Shown here piece by piece: positions 1 through 10,306 of a stretch of 64,000 bases of DNA. The translations under genes were made by a program, and so were the position numbers. The notes under the pieces are model-generated. The model worked only from the letters and a program-made list of their open reading frames with translations, did no database searches and was not told the DNA's origin. Origin of the DNA: Marinobacter azerbaijanicus (GTDB lineage Bacteria > Pseudomonadota > Gammaproteobacteria > Pseudomonadales > Oleiphilaceae); contig NZ_JASSVS010000008.1 of assembly GCF_030250645.1 (NCBI RefSeq), forward strand, positions 62,001 through 126,000, read 5' to 3'. Position 1 is the first letter of the stretch; the number at the start of each line of letters is the position of its first letter.

Positions 1-1
1 G

Positions 2-1792
2 GTAATCTGCGGTGGCGTTGCGGAAGCCTGCGCTGACCTGGAAATAGACATCCGGGCCAAACTGGTGGTGTTGAAGCTGTTTGACCGTTTGCTGGTGGGA
101 ATTCTGGGCGACGTGTACAGGGATGCCAACAAGACCCTGATTGCCGAGGGTGTCCTGCCAGATATGCGCCGCGCCCCGACAGGCGGTCGCTCCCCTTCCG
201 GACGGGCAGCTCAGGGGGCAGTCCAGGGTGGGGGTGTATTGTCAGCGCGACACGGGGATGAATCCACAGGACCTCTGACAGCGCCCTCCGATGATGTCCG
301 CGCCACCTTCTCTGAACTCAGTGCACTGTTGCATCAGGGGCAAGGGCAGGGCGGCGAGGCCGGATTCCCGTCCGGAAGCGCCGGGTTGATGGATACCGGT
401 GTTCTGATGTCGCGATTGAGCGATATACAGGCGCAGTCTGTCCATTGGGGGCAGGGCGAAGTGGTGCCACTGTCTGAGCAGCTGCAGCCAGTTTTCCGGG
501 CGGAAACAGGGGGCAGGCTCAATGTCGGCCAGGTAGACAGCGATGTTATCAACCTGGTCTCCATGCTGTTTGACTTTATCCTTGAAGACCGCCAGTTGCA
601 CCCCGTCATGAAGGCAGTCATCGGGCGTTTGCAGATTCCGGTGTTAAAGGTGGCGCTGAGCGACAGGAACTTCTTTAACCGCGGCGGGCATCCGGTGAGG
701 AAGCTCCTGAACGAGCTTGCCATGTCAGCCATTGGCTGGACCGAGAAAAAAGCAGGCCAGCGTGACCCGTTACGGGAGAAAATTGAATCCGTTGTTGACC
801 GCGTCCTCAATGAGTTCACCGACAACGTCGAAATATTCAGCGAGCTGCTGAGTGATTTTGGTCATTTCATGGACCTGGATCGCCGCCGCCGAGAGCTGGT
901 AGAGCAGCGTCTTCGCGATGCGGAGGAGGGTCGGGCCAAACAGGAAAGGGCCTCGAAGGCCACGGAAGCCCTGTTGGCCGAAGAGATGGCTGGCCGTGAG
1001 CTGCCGCCCCAGGTAGTCACCCTGCTGAACGAAGCCTGGTCCAAATATCTGCAGTGGATCGTGCTGCGGGAAGGCGAGGACAGTGACCGATGGCAGGCAG
1101 CGGCCGCATTGACCCGTCGCCTGGTCTGGAGTGTTGACCCGAAGCCGATTGAAGATGGCACCCGCAGTGAATTGCTGAGGGCAATCCCCGGCATTGTGGA
1201 CGGGCTGCGATCTGCGTTACAGGAAATAGCCTGGGACCCGTTCGCCACCGATGCGGCCATTCGCGATCTTGAGCTGGCCCATGTGGACGTATTTCAGCGG
1301 CTGGTGACAACATCCCGGCGTCCCGCACCAGTCGAAGAGCCGGCACAGACGAAAGCGCCCGAGGTTGAGCATCCAGCGCCCGCGCCGGAAGAGGCACGGG
1401 AAAGCGCAGTGCCGGCACCCGCGCCAGCGGCTCCGGAACCGCAACAGGCGTCCACGCTGGAAACCGCCAGTACCGAGCCTGCTGTAGCCCCTGTGGCTGA
1501 CAGTGAACCTGACCCACAGTGGTTGGCGCGTGCCGAGGGTCTTCGAGTCGGGTCCTGGATTGAGCTGACCCGCGACGGCAGCAAGATTCGCTGCAAACTG
1601 GCTGCCTTTATCAAGGCGACCGGCAAATACATCTTCGTTAATCGCAGTGGTGCGAAAGTGGCCGAATACCAGCGTGAGGAGCTCGCGGCCGCCCTGGCTG
1701 CTGAAGAAATCACCATGCTTGATGATGGCCTCATTTTTGACCGTGCCCTGGAGTCGATCATCGATAACCTGCGAAGCAGTCGCAAAGACTGA
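2..1792 (+). CDS. DUF1631 family protein, 5' end cut off
   Basis: The frame is open from base 2 to the TGA at 1790-1792, so the gene enters from outside the window; the in-frame GTG at 65 is probably internal. About 596 codons remain. The first two thirds are mostly helical and charged, matching my memory of the DUF1631 family (sometimes mislabelled as thymidine phosphorylase). An Ala/Pro/Glu-rich linker (about 1318-1500) leads to a compact C-terminal domain of roughly 95 residues (starting near WLARAEGLRVGSW) that looks beta-rich and could be PilZ-like; that last point is inference. No catalytic motif was recognised and the function is unknown. It is followed by ampD after 100 bp that contain a small hairpin (1848-1872). 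Confidence 0.75.
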   Translation, partial: VICGGVAEACADLEIDIRAKLVVLKLFDRLLVGILGDVYRDANKTLIAEGVLPDMRRAPTGGRSPSGRAAQGAVQGGGVLSARHGDESTGPLTAPSDDVRATFSELSALLHQGQGQGGEAGFPSGSAGLMDTGVLMSRLSDIQAQSVHWGQGEVVPLSEQLQPVFRAETGGRLNVGQVDSDVINLVSMLFDFILEDRQLHPVMKAVIGRLQIPVLKVALSDRNFFNRGGHPVRKLLNELAMSAIGWTEKKAGQRDPLREKIESVVDRVLNEFTDNVEIFSELLSDFGHFMDLDRRRRELVEQRLRDAEEGRAKQERASKATEALLAEEMAGRELPPQVVTLLNEAWSKYLQWIVLREGEDSDRWQAAAALTRRLVWSVDPKPIEDGTRSELLRAIPGIVDGLRSALQEIAWDPFATDAAIRDLELAHVDVFQRLVTTSRRPAPVEEPAQTKAPEVEHPAPAPEEARESAVPAPAPAAPEPQQASTLETASTEPAVAPVADSEPDPQWLARAEGLRVGSWIELTRDGSKIRCKLAAFIKATGKYIFVNRSGAKVAEYQREELAAALAAEEITMLDDGLIFDRALESIIDNLRSSRKD

Positions 1793-1892
1793 CCGTATAG
1801 CGCAGCCGGTAAGTTTGTGCTTCAATCACAGGCATAAACCTAACAGAGACGGATGGTTATGAAACATCCGTCGCCGGCCTGCTGGAAACACA

Positions 1893-2519
1893 TTGTCTGA
1901 ACAAAATACGTCCGACCGTTCCATTGACCCTTCTGAAACTCCGGCTTCAAGGCTGCGCCGCACCGGGCGTGTGACCATGGCCCGTTGGTGCCCTTCACCG
2001 AACTTCGGCCCGCGCCCGGATAACGCGCGCATTTCACTTCTGGTGGTACACAACATCAGCCTGCCGCCAGGGAAGTTCGGTGGTGACGCCATAGAGCGCT
2101 TTTTCTGCAATCAGCTGGATGCTGCCGAACACCCCTATTTCCAGACCATTGCCGGCATGAGGGTGTCCTCCCATTTGCTGGTGCGTCGTGATGGCTTGCC
2201 CGTGCAGTTTGTCAGCCTTTTGGACAGGGCGTGGCATGCAGGTCGATCCTGCTTCCGGGGAGAAGAAGAGTGCAACGACTTCTCAATCGGGATTGAGTTG
2301 GAAGGAGCGGACGACATTCCCTATACCGCTGCCCAGTACCAGACGCTTGTGGAACTGTCGCAGCAGATCATTGCGGCCTGGCCGGAGATCACCCCGGACA
2401 GAATCACAGGTCATAGTGATATTGCACCGGGCCGCAAAACCGACCCTGGGCCCGCCTTTGACTGGTCCCACTACCGGAAAATGCTGGATTCCCGGCATAA
2501 CGAAGAGGGGGGCGGCTGA
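1893..2519 (+). CDS. ampD: 1,6-anhydro-N-acetylmuramyl-L-alanine amidase AmpD
   Basis: Cytoplasmic zinc amidase of peptidoglycan recycling. It removes the peptide from 1,6-anhydro-MurNAc-peptides and so lowers the signal that makes AmpR induce ampC beta-lactamase. Expected zinc ligands are His53 (VVHNISLPPG), His174 (GHSDIAPG) and Asp184 (KTDPG); HAGRSCFRG and the NDFSIGIELEG stretch with the catalytic Glu are also present. The frame can start at TTG 1893, GTG 1971 or ATG 1977. The core motif CPSPNFGPRPD begins only 4 residues after Met29, so the first 20 or so residues are uncertain. Its TGA overlaps the ATG of ampE by one base, giving a coupled ampDE operon. Confidence 0.93.
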   Translation: MSEQNTSDRSIDPSETPASRLRRTGRVTMARWCPSPNFGPRPDNARISLLVVHNISLPPGKFGGDAIERFFCNQLDAAEHPYFQTIAGMRVSSHLLVRRDGLPVQFVSLLDRAWHAGRSCFRGEEECNDFSIGIELEGADDIPYTAAQYQTLVELSQQIIAAWPEITPDRITGHSDIAPGRKTDPGPAFDWSHYRKMLDSRHNEEGGG

Positions 2520-3406
2520 TGGTATTGGTGGTGTTTCTGCTGGCGTATCTGACGCGTCGCAAGCTCGATGCAGCAAATCTCTGGTCTGTCGATCCTCTTT
2601 GGCGTGCGGCCTTCCGTCGCAGTAGCCAGGTGCGCGCAGGGAAGGAATCGGCGAAGTGGAAAGGGTTGTTCATGGTGGCTCTGCCGGCGCTGTTGCTCGG
2701 TCTTTGCGAGTGGTTCCTGGGTGAGCAGGGCTGGAGAGTGGCTGCCTACCCACTGGAGTTTCTGTTGCTGGTCATGCTGATGGGCGCGCCAGGTTGGCGA
2801 TCTCCCCTGGAAGCTTACAGTGCATCGTGGGCCAGGGGCGACATGCAGGCCGCATGGCACCATATCAAGGACCTGCTCCCGGCAGGAGAGCGCGGAGCCG
2901 CGGTCTCGCCAGACGCCATGCACCTGATACTGTCGCGCACCCTGATGGTGACTGTTTTCGAACGGTTTTTCCTGATTGCCTTCTGGTACGTGCTGGGAGG
3001 TATTACCGTCGCTTTTTTTGCAAGGGGCGTAATAGCGTTGCGGGACCACTGGCCACAGGCAGCAGCAAGGCCCGGCTTTGCTGCCCTGGCCGAGGTGTTG
3101 AACTGGTTACCTTCCCGACTATTGTCGCTCACCTTTGGCGTGGCCGGGGACCTTGCCGGCTGGATGAGTGAAGGCAAACGTACTCTGACCGGTGTGGCGC
3201 TGAAAACTGACGAGGTGTTGATGGACGCCGCCAACGGAGCATTGACAGGTTATGCCCTGGATCCGGGGCGATTTTCACGGATTCACCCCGATGAATGGGC
3301 GAATTATGGTCGCCGCAGCCTGGATGCCATCCGGGACCTGCTGAGCCGCAGCATGCTGGTCTGGATCTGTGCGCTGGCCCTGCTGGTGATTGCCGGGGTC
3401 AGATAG
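2519..3406 (+). CDS. ampE: AmpE-type inner-membrane protein
   Basis: A 295-residue membrane protein directly coupled to ampD (TGATG overlap). AmpE proteins are associated with ampD in beta-lactamase regulation and belong to a CobD/CbiB-like membrane fold. Visible features are an N-terminal membrane segment (MVLVVFLLAYL), further hydrophobic stretches around residues 50-90 and 145-170, the conserved-looking motif FERFFLIAFWYVLGG and a C-terminal segment (LVWICALALLVIAGV). Length fits the family (about 280-300). The exact biochemical role of AmpE is not settled in the literature I know. Followed by 104 AT-rich bases holding the promoter of the next gene. Confidence 0.88.
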   Translation: MVLVVFLLAYLTRRKLDAANLWSVDPLWRAAFRRSSQVRAGKESAKWKGLFMVALPALLLGLCEWFLGEQGWRVAAYPLEFLLLVMLMGAPGWRSPLEAYSASWARGDMQAAWHHIKDLLPAGERGAAVSPDAMHLILSRTLMVTVFERFFLIAFWYVLGGITVAFFARGVIALRDHWPQAAARPGFAALAEVLNWLPSRLLSLTFGVAGDLAGWMSEGKRTLTGVALKTDEVLMDAANGALTGYALDPGRFSRIHPDEWANYGRRSLDAIRDLLSRSMLVWICALALLVIAGVR

Positions 3407-3450
3407 GCCTCGTATGTTAATAAAAGTTACATTTATTCGCCGAAAAATAC

Positions 3451-3477
3451 TCAAGTTTGTAGTACTTTAGTCGACAA
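3451..3477 (+). promoter_or_regulatory. Sigma-28 (FliA)-like promoter of chemoreceptor gene
   Basis: TCAAGTTT at 3451-3458, an 11-base spacer and GTCGACAA at 3470-3477. The motif fits the flagellar sigma-28 consensus (T(A/C)AAGTTT, 11, GCCGATAA) with two changes in the -10 half. It lies 33 bp upstream of the ATG of a methyl-accepting chemotaxis gene, as expected for late flagellar/chemotaxis genes. Match made by eye. Confidence 0.6.
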
Positions 3478-3510
3478 TATAAACAAATAGAATAAAGTTT
3501 CATTCGTTCC

Positions 3511-5562
3511 ATGCCTTTTGTGGGGGTAAACGTGAACCAGCTTATCAAGCCTGCAGTGTCCTTGATGAACCGGCTGCCGATGTTCTACAAGTTCAGTCTG
3601 ATCAGCGTCCTGTTCCTGCTGCCTATCGTTGCCCTTTCCTGGCTGGTGATCAGTGAGCTGAACCGTTCGGTGGAAACCATTACCCGGGGTGTCGAGGGGC
3701 TGGAGCAGCTGGAGAAAGTCGACACTCTCCTCCAGGCGTCTGTTGAATACCGTGACTTCCGGGCACCGGGCAAGATCAAGGATGAGAGTGAATTGCTCTC
3801 CAGGTCAGACGAGGCCGCCGACAGGATTGACAGCATTCTGGGCGAGCTGGTCAGTGCCAACGCTCGTTTCGATACCTCCGGTAACTGGTCGGACCAGGTT
3901 GCGACGCTGCAGGAAGAGTGGCAGGAATTGAGGGCAACCGACAGTTACCAGGGCAACATCGACCCGCAGTTCAAGTATTATCAGGAGTTTGTCCAGAAGG
4001 TCCGTGCCATGCTTTCGGCCACCATTGAGATTTCCGGTCTGGGACAGGATGCCTCGCGGGAGAACCTTCTGTTGCTCGGGCTTGTGCGTGAGGCGCTTCC
4101 GGATGCCGAGGGCATTATCGGCAGGGCCCGCTCTTTCGGGATCTATGCCTTGCTGGAAGGGCAGGTGGGTTACAGCCTCAGTGATGTGCTCAACGAAATC
4201 TACGATCAACTGACTAATCGATCCTCGCTTCTGGGCCCCGCCCTTTCTGTTGCACTTGATGCGTCTCCGACGCTGGCGCAGGAAGCCGGCAATGCTGTGC
4301 AGGGCATTGAGGGAAGTCTGATCGATATTCGCGACGAACTTGATCAAAATGTTATCACCCCCATGCGCCTGGAGCTGCCATGGCAGGATTTCAACAGCAC
4401 GGTAGAGAGCCAGCTGCTCTACTATGACGCCTTTACGAAGGGCATATTCGACGTGGTCAGCCAGAACCTCAATGCACGTCTGGATGATGAGATTGAACAG
4501 CGGCGGCTGATTATTGTTGCTCTGGTTGTCGTGCTGCTGGTGGTGGTGTATCTCTACGTTGGTTTCTTCATGTCGGTGCGCCTTGCTATCAACCGGTTCA
4601 GCGAAGCGGCGCGCAGTGTTGCCGCAGGCGATATGACGGCACACATTGAGCTGGATAACCGCGATGAACTGGGTGAGCTGACCACAGAGTTCAACAGTAT
4701 GACGGACCGCATTGCCGAGCTGATCCGGTCAGTCAGCAGCACTACGTCAGACGTTGATAGCCAGGCAACCCGGGTCAACGACACCGCCGCCGCCAACAGT
4801 GAAGCGGTGGCCCGTCAGATGGAAGAGTCCGGCCAGATCAACGAGGCCATGAGCCAGATGGTCGAGGCGGTTAACGAAGTAACGGAAAGCGCCCACCGGG
4901 TTTCTGATAGCGCCAGTACGGCGGAGAAAGATACCGAAAAAGGACGCGAAGTGGTCGCTGATACCGTTGAAACCATTAACCGGCTCGCGACCGAAATTTC
5001 CGGTGCGGTTGGGGTTATTAACCGTGTTAACACGGATAGCGACAACATCAGCCAGGTGTTGGTGGAAATCAAGGCTATTGCCGAGCAAACCAACCTGCTG
5101 GCGTTGAATGCCGCTATTGAGGCAGCTCGCGCCGGAGAACAGGGCAGGGGCTTTGCCGTGGTTGCAGATGAAGTGAGATCGCTGTCCCAGCGCACTCACA
5201 AGTCCACGGAAGAAATTGAAGGTATGATTTCCCGTCTGCAAAGCGGCGTGAAAGAGGCAGTGGCGGCCATGACCAATAGTCATGATGTCACCGAAACTAC
5301 CGTCAGGAAATCCTCGGAAGTCACCGAGGCGTTGGACCGGATAGCCCAGGGCATCTCGACCATCGTGGATATGAGTCACCAGATTGCCCAGGCCGCGGAA
5401 GAGCAGTCTGCGGTGGCGAAAAACGTAAATACCAATGTTGAGCAGATCAGTGTGCTGGGCCAGAAAACGGCGGACAATGCAGAGGAGACGCTGGCGTCCT
5501 CCCGCGAGATGTCTCAGCTGACCGCCTCGTTGCAACGACTGGTGGAAGCCTTCAAGGTCTGA
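3511..5562 (+). CDS. Methyl-accepting chemotaxis protein
   Basis: Transmembrane chemoreceptor, 683 aa. Membrane segment 1 is about residues 27-48 ([20 protein letters not shown]). A large periplasmic sensor region of about 280 residues follows, with no sensor family I can name. Membrane segment 2 is about 332-355 ([21 protein letters not shown]), then HAMP (about 356-410) and a long coiled-coil signalling domain. The highly conserved hairpin tip ([20 protein letters not shown]) lies near residue 523, where CheA and CheW bind. The C-terminus has no CheR-tethering pentapeptide. ATG 3511 was used; GTG 3532 is an alternative. Single-gene unit behind a sigma-28-like promoter. Confidence 0.93.
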   Translation: MPFVGVNVNQLIKPAVSLMNRLPMFYKFSLISVLFLLPIVALSWLVISELNRSVETITRGVEGLEQLEKVDTLLQASVEYRDFRAPGKIKDESELLSRSDEAADRIDSILGELVSANARFDTSGNWSDQVATLQEEWQELRATDSYQGNIDPQFKYYQEFVQKVRAMLSATIEISGLGQDASRENLLLLGLVREALPDAEGIIGRARSFGIYALLEGQVGYSLSDVLNEIYDQLTNRSSLLGPALSVALDASPTLAQEAGNAVQGIEGSLIDIRDELDQNVITPMRLELPWQDFNSTVESQLLYYDAFTKGIFDVVSQNLNARLDDEIEQRRLIIVALVVVLLVVVYLYVGFFMSVRLAINRFSEAARSVAAGDMTAHIELDNRDELGELTTEFNSMTDRIAELIRSVSSTTSDVDSQATRVNDTAAANSEAVARQMEESGQINEAMSQMVEAVNEVTESAHRVSDSASTAEKDTEKGREVVADTVETINRLATEISGAVGVINRVNTDSDNISQVLVEIKAIAEQTNLLALNAAIEAARAGEQGRGFAVVADEVRSLSQRTHKSTEEIEGMISRLQSGVKEAVAAMTNSHDVTETTVRKSSEVTEALDRIAQGISTIVDMSHQIAQAAEEQSAVAKNVNTNVEQISVLGQKTADNAEETLASSREMSQLTASLQRLVEAFKV

Positions 5563-5570
5563 TGGCGACA

Positions 5571-5591
5571 GGGCCTCCGAACCGGAGGCCC
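5571..5591. terminator. Inverted repeat between convergent genes, possible bidirectional terminator
   Basis: A perfect 9-bp stem, GGGCCTCCG and CGGAGGCCC, around AAC, between the end of the chemoreceptor gene and the end of the cobalamin adenosyltransferase gene. There is no clear T tract on either side, so intrinsic termination is only plausible. Confidence 0.4.
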
Positions 5592-5602
5592 ATGTTAGCA
5601 GT

Positions 5603-6160
5603 CTAGATTCCGGACTTTTTCTGTTCCCACAGAATTTCCTCTCCCCCATTACGTCTCGCCAGGCTACGGGCGAACACGAACAGCAGATCCGATAACCGGT
5701 TCAGGTAATGTCTGGAGTCGGTATTGATAGAGTCCTCATGGCTCAGGGCAACAACGACCCGTTCAGCGCGGCGGCAGATGGCGCGGGCCATATGGCACTG
5801 GGCTGCAGCCGCGGACCCGCCCGGGAGAACAAAGTTCTTCAGGGGCGGCAGGTGTTCGTTGTGGGAATCCAGGGTCTGTTCCAGCCACTGGATGTGGCTG
5901 TCACCGATGACCTTGCTGCCGGGAATCGCAAACTCCCCGCCCAGGTCGAACAGGTGATGCTGGATACGGCGCAGGCTCTCCACGAGCTCATCATCGCTAT
6001 CCAGGCACTCGATCAGCAGCCCGATCTGACAGTTCAGCTCGTCCGCCGTGCCCATGGCTTCCACCCTTTGGGCGTTCTTGGCAATGCGGTTGCCGTCGGC
6101 CAGCCCGGTGGATCCGTCGTCCCCGGTACGTGTATAGATTTTGGAAAGGCGATTGCCCAT
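5603..6160 (-). CDS. Cob(I)alamin adenosyltransferase, PduO type
   Basis: Transfers the adenosyl group of ATP to cob(I)alamin to make adenosylcobalamin. The 185-residue protein carries the PduO-family nucleotide-binding start (KIYTRTGDDGSTGL) and later conserved stretches (FVLPGGS, ARAICRRAERVVV, YLNRLSDLLFVFAR). Length is normal for the family. The start codon overlaps the stop of the upstream panE gene (TGATG at 6160), so the two form a coupled pair on the minus strand; no functional link between them is obvious. Confidence 0.93.
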   Translation of the reverse strand: MGNRLSKIYTRTGDDGSTGLADGNRIAKNAQRVEAMGTADELNCQIGLLIECLDSDDELVESLRRIQHHLFDLGGEFAIPGSKVIGDSHIQWLEQTLDSHNEHLPPLKNFVLPGGSAAAAQCHMARAICRRAERVVVALSHEDSINTDSRHYLNRLSDLLFVFARSLARRNGGEEILWEQKKSGI

Positions 6161-7119
6161 CAGGATGCTCCCGGCGTGATCTGGTTGGTTGGTGTCCCGG
6201 CTTTTGCATCAGCCGACAGTTGTTGTACCTGTTCTGTCAGCATTTGGTTCACCGGGACGTCGATTCCATGTGCCTGTCCGCGGTGCGCAATATAGCCGTT
6301 GATGAAATCGATCTCGGTGGTCCGGCCCTGTTGCCGGTCGCTCAGCATAGACGAGGTATTCTTTGCCGTGCTTCGGGCCACGCCTTCAATGCGCTCGCGG
6401 ATTGTGGCAGGTGTTAATGGCTGACAGCCCTCCGCTGAGAGCACTGCCGCGATTTCCCTGCACAGGTCGTCGATATGTTGCTGATAGAACCCGTTACCCA
6501 GAATGTCGCCGTTGCGGCAGTTGAGAATGGCGGTAAAGGCATTGATGCCGGCATTGATGACAAGTTTGTCCCAGAGTCTCTGGTGGATGTCGGTGGCAGG
6601 GTGAATGGCAAGGCCGCTGGTGGCGAGGGCCCGAACCACCGGCTCCAGAACCGGTTTTGCGCTGTCGGTGAGGGCTCCGACCCAGGTTTGCCCCCTGCCG
6701 GCATGGACTGTATGACCGGGCTCCGGGCGATTGGCTCCTTCGGTGGTGCTGGCCGCCAGGACTGGCCTTTGCGGCCAGCGCTCTGCGACGGACTGTTGGC
6801 TGCCCATGCCATTCTGGAACAGCACAATGGGTGTGTCTGGGGACAGTTCCGGCACCAGGGTTTCCAGAGCGCTGAGGGTATCGCCCGCCTTGGTGGTGAC
6901 CAGCAGCAGGGAGGGACTGTCTGCAGGGCTGGTCAGCCAGGGTACGGTGACGGGGATGGTAACACCATCGAACCGTTCAAGCGTGTATTCCAGTGCGGCT
7001 TTGCCCGGCCCTCCAGAGGAACCGGGGCGGGGTATAAATGCCACTTTTCCGTCTGGCAGATACCCCGCCCAAAGCTGTCCGAGGGCGCCGGCCCCCAGAA
7101 TGGCAATGCGGCCGTTCAT
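6160..7119 (-). CDS. panE: 2-dehydropantoate 2-reductase (ketopantoate reductase)
   Basis: NADPH-dependent reduction of ketopantoate to pantoate in pantothenate and CoA synthesis. The N-terminus has a Rossmann nucleotide-binding motif, AILGAGALGQLWAGYL. The family signature near residue 175 (WDKLVINAGINAFTAILNC) contains the catalytic Lys. Length (319 aa) fits. The gene sits 3 bp downstream of the valS stop on the same strand and overlaps the adenosyltransferase start by one base, so it may be transcribed with valS. Ketopantoate reductase paralogs of other function exist; the assignment to panE itself is likely but not certain. Confidence 0.87.
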   Translation of the reverse strand: MNGRIAILGAGALGQLWAGYLPDGKVAFIPRPGSSGGPGKAALEYTLERFDGVTIPVTVPWLTSPADSPSLLLVTTKAGDTLSALETLVPELSPDTPIVLFQNGMGSQQSVAERWPQRPVLAASTTEGANRPEPGHTVHAGRGQTWVGALTDSAKPVLEPVVRALATSGLAIHPATDIHQRLWDKLVINAGINAFTAILNCRNGDILGNGFYQQHIDDLCREIAAVLSAEGCQPLTPATIRERIEGVARSTAKNTSSMLSDRQQGRTTEIDFINGYIAHRGQAHGIDVPVNQMLTEQVQQLSADAKAGTPTNQITPGAS

Positions 7120-7122
7120 GGC

Positions 7123-9975
7123 TTACATGGCCTCGATGGCAGCCCGCTGTTCACTGAGACGGCTCATGCTGCCCTGGGCATCCCGGAGTTTGTCCTTTTC
7201 TTTTTCCACCACGTCAGCCGGGGCCTTGGCGGTGAATTTTTCATTGCCGAGCTTGCCTTCCAGCCGGCCCACTTCTTTCTGCAGCCGCTCCAGTTCCTTG
7301 TCCAGGCGCTTGAGTTCGGCGTCCTTGTCGATCAGGCCGGCCATGGGCACCAGCACCTCCATCTCACCGACCAGTTGCGTAGCAGACATGGGGGCTTCGC
7401 CGTCGGTGAACCACTCAACGCTTTCAAGGCGGGCCAGGGATGACAGGAACTGACGGTTGTCGCCCAGCCGGCGTTTGTCTTCCGGGTCCTGGCCGCGCAG
7501 CAGAACCGGGATATGCTTCGCAGGGGAGATGTTCATCTCGCCACGGATATTCCGGACCGCAACAATCACGCCTTTCAGCCATTCGATATCGGCAGCAACG
7601 GCGGTGTCCTGCTTGCTCTCGTCCGGCTCGGGGAAGGGTTGCAGCATGATGCTGTCACCGGTTTTGCCGGCCAGCGGTGCGATACGCTGCCAGATTTCCT
7701 CGGTGATGAACGGCATGATCGGGTGCGCCAGACGCAGAACCGCCTCAAGCACACGAACCAGTGTGCGCCGGGTGCCGCGCTTGGCCTCGGCACTGGCGTT
7801 GTCGTCGTTCAGCACCGGCTTCGAAAGTTCCAGGTACCAATCGCAGTATTCGTTCCAGATAAACTCGTACAGGGCGTAGGCGGCCAGGTCGAAGCGATAC
7901 TGGTCCAGGTGGCGGATCACGTCCTGCTCACAGCTCTGCAGTTCGCTGATGATCCAGCGGTCCGCCAGGGACAGCGCCACTGGCTCGCCGTTGACACCGC
8001 AATCCTCGCCTTCGGTGTTCATCAATACGTAACGGGCAGCATTCCACAATTTGTTGCAGAAGTTGCGGTAGCCTTCCAGGCGCTTCATGTCCCAGTTGAT
8101 ATCCCGGCCGGTGGTGGCCATGGCAGCCAGGGTGAAGCGCAGGGCATCGGTGCCGTGGGCGGTGATGCCTTCCGGAAATTCCTTTTTCGTGCGCTTGGCG
8201 ATTTTCTCGGCCAGCTTGGGCTGCATCAGGTTGCCGGTACGTTTTTCCAGCAGTTGATCCAGTTCAATACCGTCGATCATATCCAGTGGGTCGATGACAT
8301 TGCCCTTGGACTTGGACATCTTGTCGCCGTGCTCGTCGCGGATCAGACCGGTGACGTAGACAGTCTTGAACGGAACCTGCGGGGTGCCGTCCTCGTTCTT
8401 CATGAAGTGCATGGTCATCATGATCATCCGGGCAACCCAGAAGAAGATGATGTCGAACCCGGTGACCAGCACATCGGTGGGATGGAAGGTTTTCAGGCGC
8501 TCGGTGATTTCCGGCCAGCCCAGGGTGCCGAAAGTCCACAGGGCAGAGCTGAACCAGGTATCGAGAACGTCTTCGTCCTGGTTCAGTGCCACGTCAGCGG
8601 CCAGATTATGCTTATGGCGGACTTCGTCTTCGCTGCGGCCGACGTAGATATTGCCTTCGGCATCGTACCAGGCGGGAATACGGTGGCCCCACCAGAGCTG
8701 GCGGGAAATACACCAGTCCTGGATATCGCGCATCCAGGAGAAGTACATGTTCTCGTACTGTTTGGGCACGAACTGGATACGTCCGTCTTCCACGGCTTCA
8801 ATGGCAGGCTTCGCCAGGGTCTTGGCGTCGGCGAACCACTGGTCTGTCAGCATAGGCTCGATGATCAGGCCGGAGCGGTCGCCGCGAGGTACGCTCAATA
8901 CGTGGTCTTCCACTTCCTCAACCAGGCCTTCAGCGTCCATATCCGCCACAATCTGTTTGCGGGCTTCCTCGCGGGTCAGGCCTGCGTAGGCGGCGGGCAG
9001 ACTGCCGTCCACGTCTGTATTCTCAGTGCCATCGGCGTTGACCACTTCGGCCACATCCCGGATGCAGGCATCCTGGGTCATGACGTTGATCATCACCAGA
9101 TTGTTGCGTTTGCCTACGGCATAGTCATTGAAGTCATGGGCAGGGGTGATTTTCACACAGCCGCTGCCTTTTTCCGGATCTGCGTGTGTGTCCGCAACGA
9201 TGGGAATGCGGCGGTTCACCAAAGGCAGATTGACGAACTTGCCGATCAGGTGCTGGTAACGCTCATCGTCCGGGTGCGCTGCCACGGCGGTGTCGCCCAG
9301 CATGGTTTCCGGGCGTGTGGTGGCCACTACCAGGTAGTCCTTGCCGTCCTGTGTCTTTTCACCGTCGGCCAGCGGGTAGCGCAGATGCCAGAAGAAGCCC
9401 TTTTCTTCCTTGTTCTCCACTTCCAGGTCGGAAATGGCGGTGTGCAGTTTCGGATCCCAGTTAACCAGACGTTTGCCACGGTACACCAGGCCCTCGTCAT
9501 ACAGGCGGATGAAGACCTCCTGCACAGCCTTGTAGAAGCCGTCGTCCATGGTGAAGCGTTCATGATCCCAGTCCACGGAGTTGCCCAGGCGGCGCATCTG
9601 TCCGGTAATGGTGCCACCGGAGTGTTCTTTCCAGTCCCAGATGCGCTTGATGAATTCTTCCCGGCCCAGGTCGTAGCGGGTTTTGCCTTCTTCGGCCGCC
9701 AGTTTGCGTTCGACCACCATCTGGGTGGCGATGCCGGCGTGGTCGCTGCCCACCTGCCAGAGCGTATTGCGGCCCTGCATGCGTTTGAAGCGGGTGAGCG
9801 TGTCCATGATGGTGTGCTGGAACGCGTGGCCCATGTGGAGGCTGCCGGTGACGTTGGGCGGTGGGATGGCGATGCTGAAGGATTCGCCCTCACCTGAGGG
9901 GCGGAAGTACCCTTTGGATTCCCAGTTTTCGTACCACTGGCGCTCGATGTTTTCTGGCTGGTAGGTTTTTTCCAT
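7123..9975 (-). CDS. valS: Valine--tRNA ligase
   Basis: Class I aminoacyl-tRNA synthetase charging tRNA-Val. HIGH-type motif HMGH at residues 47-50 ([16 protein letters not shown]), KMSKS motif ([11 protein letters not shown]) near residue 553, a large CP1 editing domain between them, the anticodon-binding domain after about residue 680 and a C-terminal coiled-coil arm ([19 protein letters not shown]). The frame continues upstream to 10119, but those residues would read through a hairpin element. Met at 9975 ([18 protein letters not shown]) matches the normal start and gives 950 aa, close to the E. coli enzyme. Confidence 0.97.
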   Translation of the reverse strand: MEKTYQPENIERQWYENWESKGYFRPSGEGESFSIAIPPPNVTGSLHMGHAFQHTIMDTLTRFKRMQGRNTLWQVGSDHAGIATQMVVERKLAAEEGKTRYDLGREEFIKRIWDWKEHSGGTITGQMRRLGNSVDWDHERFTMDDGFYKAVQEVFIRLYDEGLVYRGKRLVNWDPKLHTAISDLEVENKEEKGFFWHLRYPLADGEKTQDGKDYLVVATTRPETMLGDTAVAAHPDDERYQHLIGKFVNLPLVNRRIPIVADTHADPEKGSGCVKITPAHDFNDYAVGKRNNLVMINVMTQDACIRDVAEVVNADGTENTDVDGSLPAAYAGLTREEARKQIVADMDAEGLVEEVEDHVLSVPRGDRSGLIIEPMLTDQWFADAKTLAKPAIEAVEDGRIQFVPKQYENMYFSWMRDIQDWCISRQLWWGHRIPAWYDAEGNIYVGRSEDEVRHKHNLAADVALNQDEDVLDTWFSSALWTFGTLGWPEITERLKTFHPTDVLVTGFDIIFFWVARMIMMTMHFMKNEDGTPQVPFKTVYVTGLIRDEHGDKMSKSKGNVIDPLDMIDGIELDQLLEKRTGNLMQPKLAEKIAKRTKKEFPEGITAHGTDALRFTLAAMATTGRDINWDMKRLEGYRNFCNKLWNAARYVLMNTEGEDCGVNGEPVALSLADRWIISELQSCEQDVIRHLDQYRFDLAAYALYEFIWNEYCDWYLELSKPVLNDDNASAEAKRGTRRTLVRVLEAVLRLAHPIMPFITEEIWQRIAPLAGKTGDSIMLQPFPEPDESKQDTAVAADIEWLKGVIVAVRNIRGEMNISPAKHIPVLLRGQDPEDKRRLGDNRQFLSSLARLESVEWFTDGEAPMSATQLVGEMEVLVPMAGLIDKDAELKRLDKELERLQKEVGRLEGKLGNEKFTAKAPADVVEKEKDKLRDAQGSMSRLSEQRAAIEAM

Positions 9976-10071
9976 GGGTTTCTTCTGGTGACCGTTTGGT
10001 TGATTCACAAGGGAAAATTGAGACGCTCGATTATACATGCTCCTTGGGTTCTCGGCGAACCATGGGAGGAG

Positions 10072-10163
10072 GGGTACGGGGGTGGTTTGAATTTCAGGCG
10101 GGAAAAGAACTCGCTTCACTCAGACACCTTTTCTCGCCTGAAATTCAAACCACCCCCATACCC
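10072..10163. repeat. Large intergenic hairpin element A (upstream of valS)
   Basis: A 29-bp inverted repeat with one mismatch: left arm 10072-10100 (ending TTTGAATTTCAGGCG), right arm 10135-10163 (starting CGCCTGAAATTCAAA). The loop (10101-10134) holds a core, GGAAAAGAACTCGCTT followed by GACACCTTTTC, that reappears in reverse orientation in element B at 10307-10390. It lies about 100 bp upstream of the valS start, in the transcribed or promoter region on the minus strand. Confidence 0.8.
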
Positions 10164-10219
10164 TTATGGAGTCCGAGTTATCTCGACGGTATTCCATGGT
10201 TTTACCTGGGTTTGATTGT

Positions 10220-10264
10220 GAGTCTGTTTTGTCTATCCCTGGTTTGCGGACAAACCAAAGACAG
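10220..10264. repeat. Smaller hairpin between elements A and B
   Basis: Inner stem GGTTTG / CAAACC around CGGA, inside an outer stem of GTCT-rich and AGAC-rich arms (GTCTGTTTTGTCT ... AAAGACAGAC). It lies between the two large hairpins in the valS-holC gap and may be a further member of the group or a terminator for holC (minus strand). No T tract was identified with confidence. Confidence 0.45.
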
Positions 10265-10306
10265 ACCTTGCGCCGTTTGAGCGATACCTGTTTGGCCTAT
10301 AAGAGT

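Noticed and set aside
1848..1872. Hairpin GACGGATG/CATCCGTC before ampD
   Set aside because: A small single stem without a T tract or known motif; too little to call a regulator or terminator.
7513..9897. 794-codon open frame antisense to valS
   Set aside because: It lies wholly opposite a clear valS gene, has no recognisable domain, and is the usual by-product of GC-rich third positions.
9976..10119. N-terminal extension of valS
   Set aside because: The extra 48 residues read through a hairpin element and do not belong to the family; MEKTYQPEN at 9975 is the normal start.
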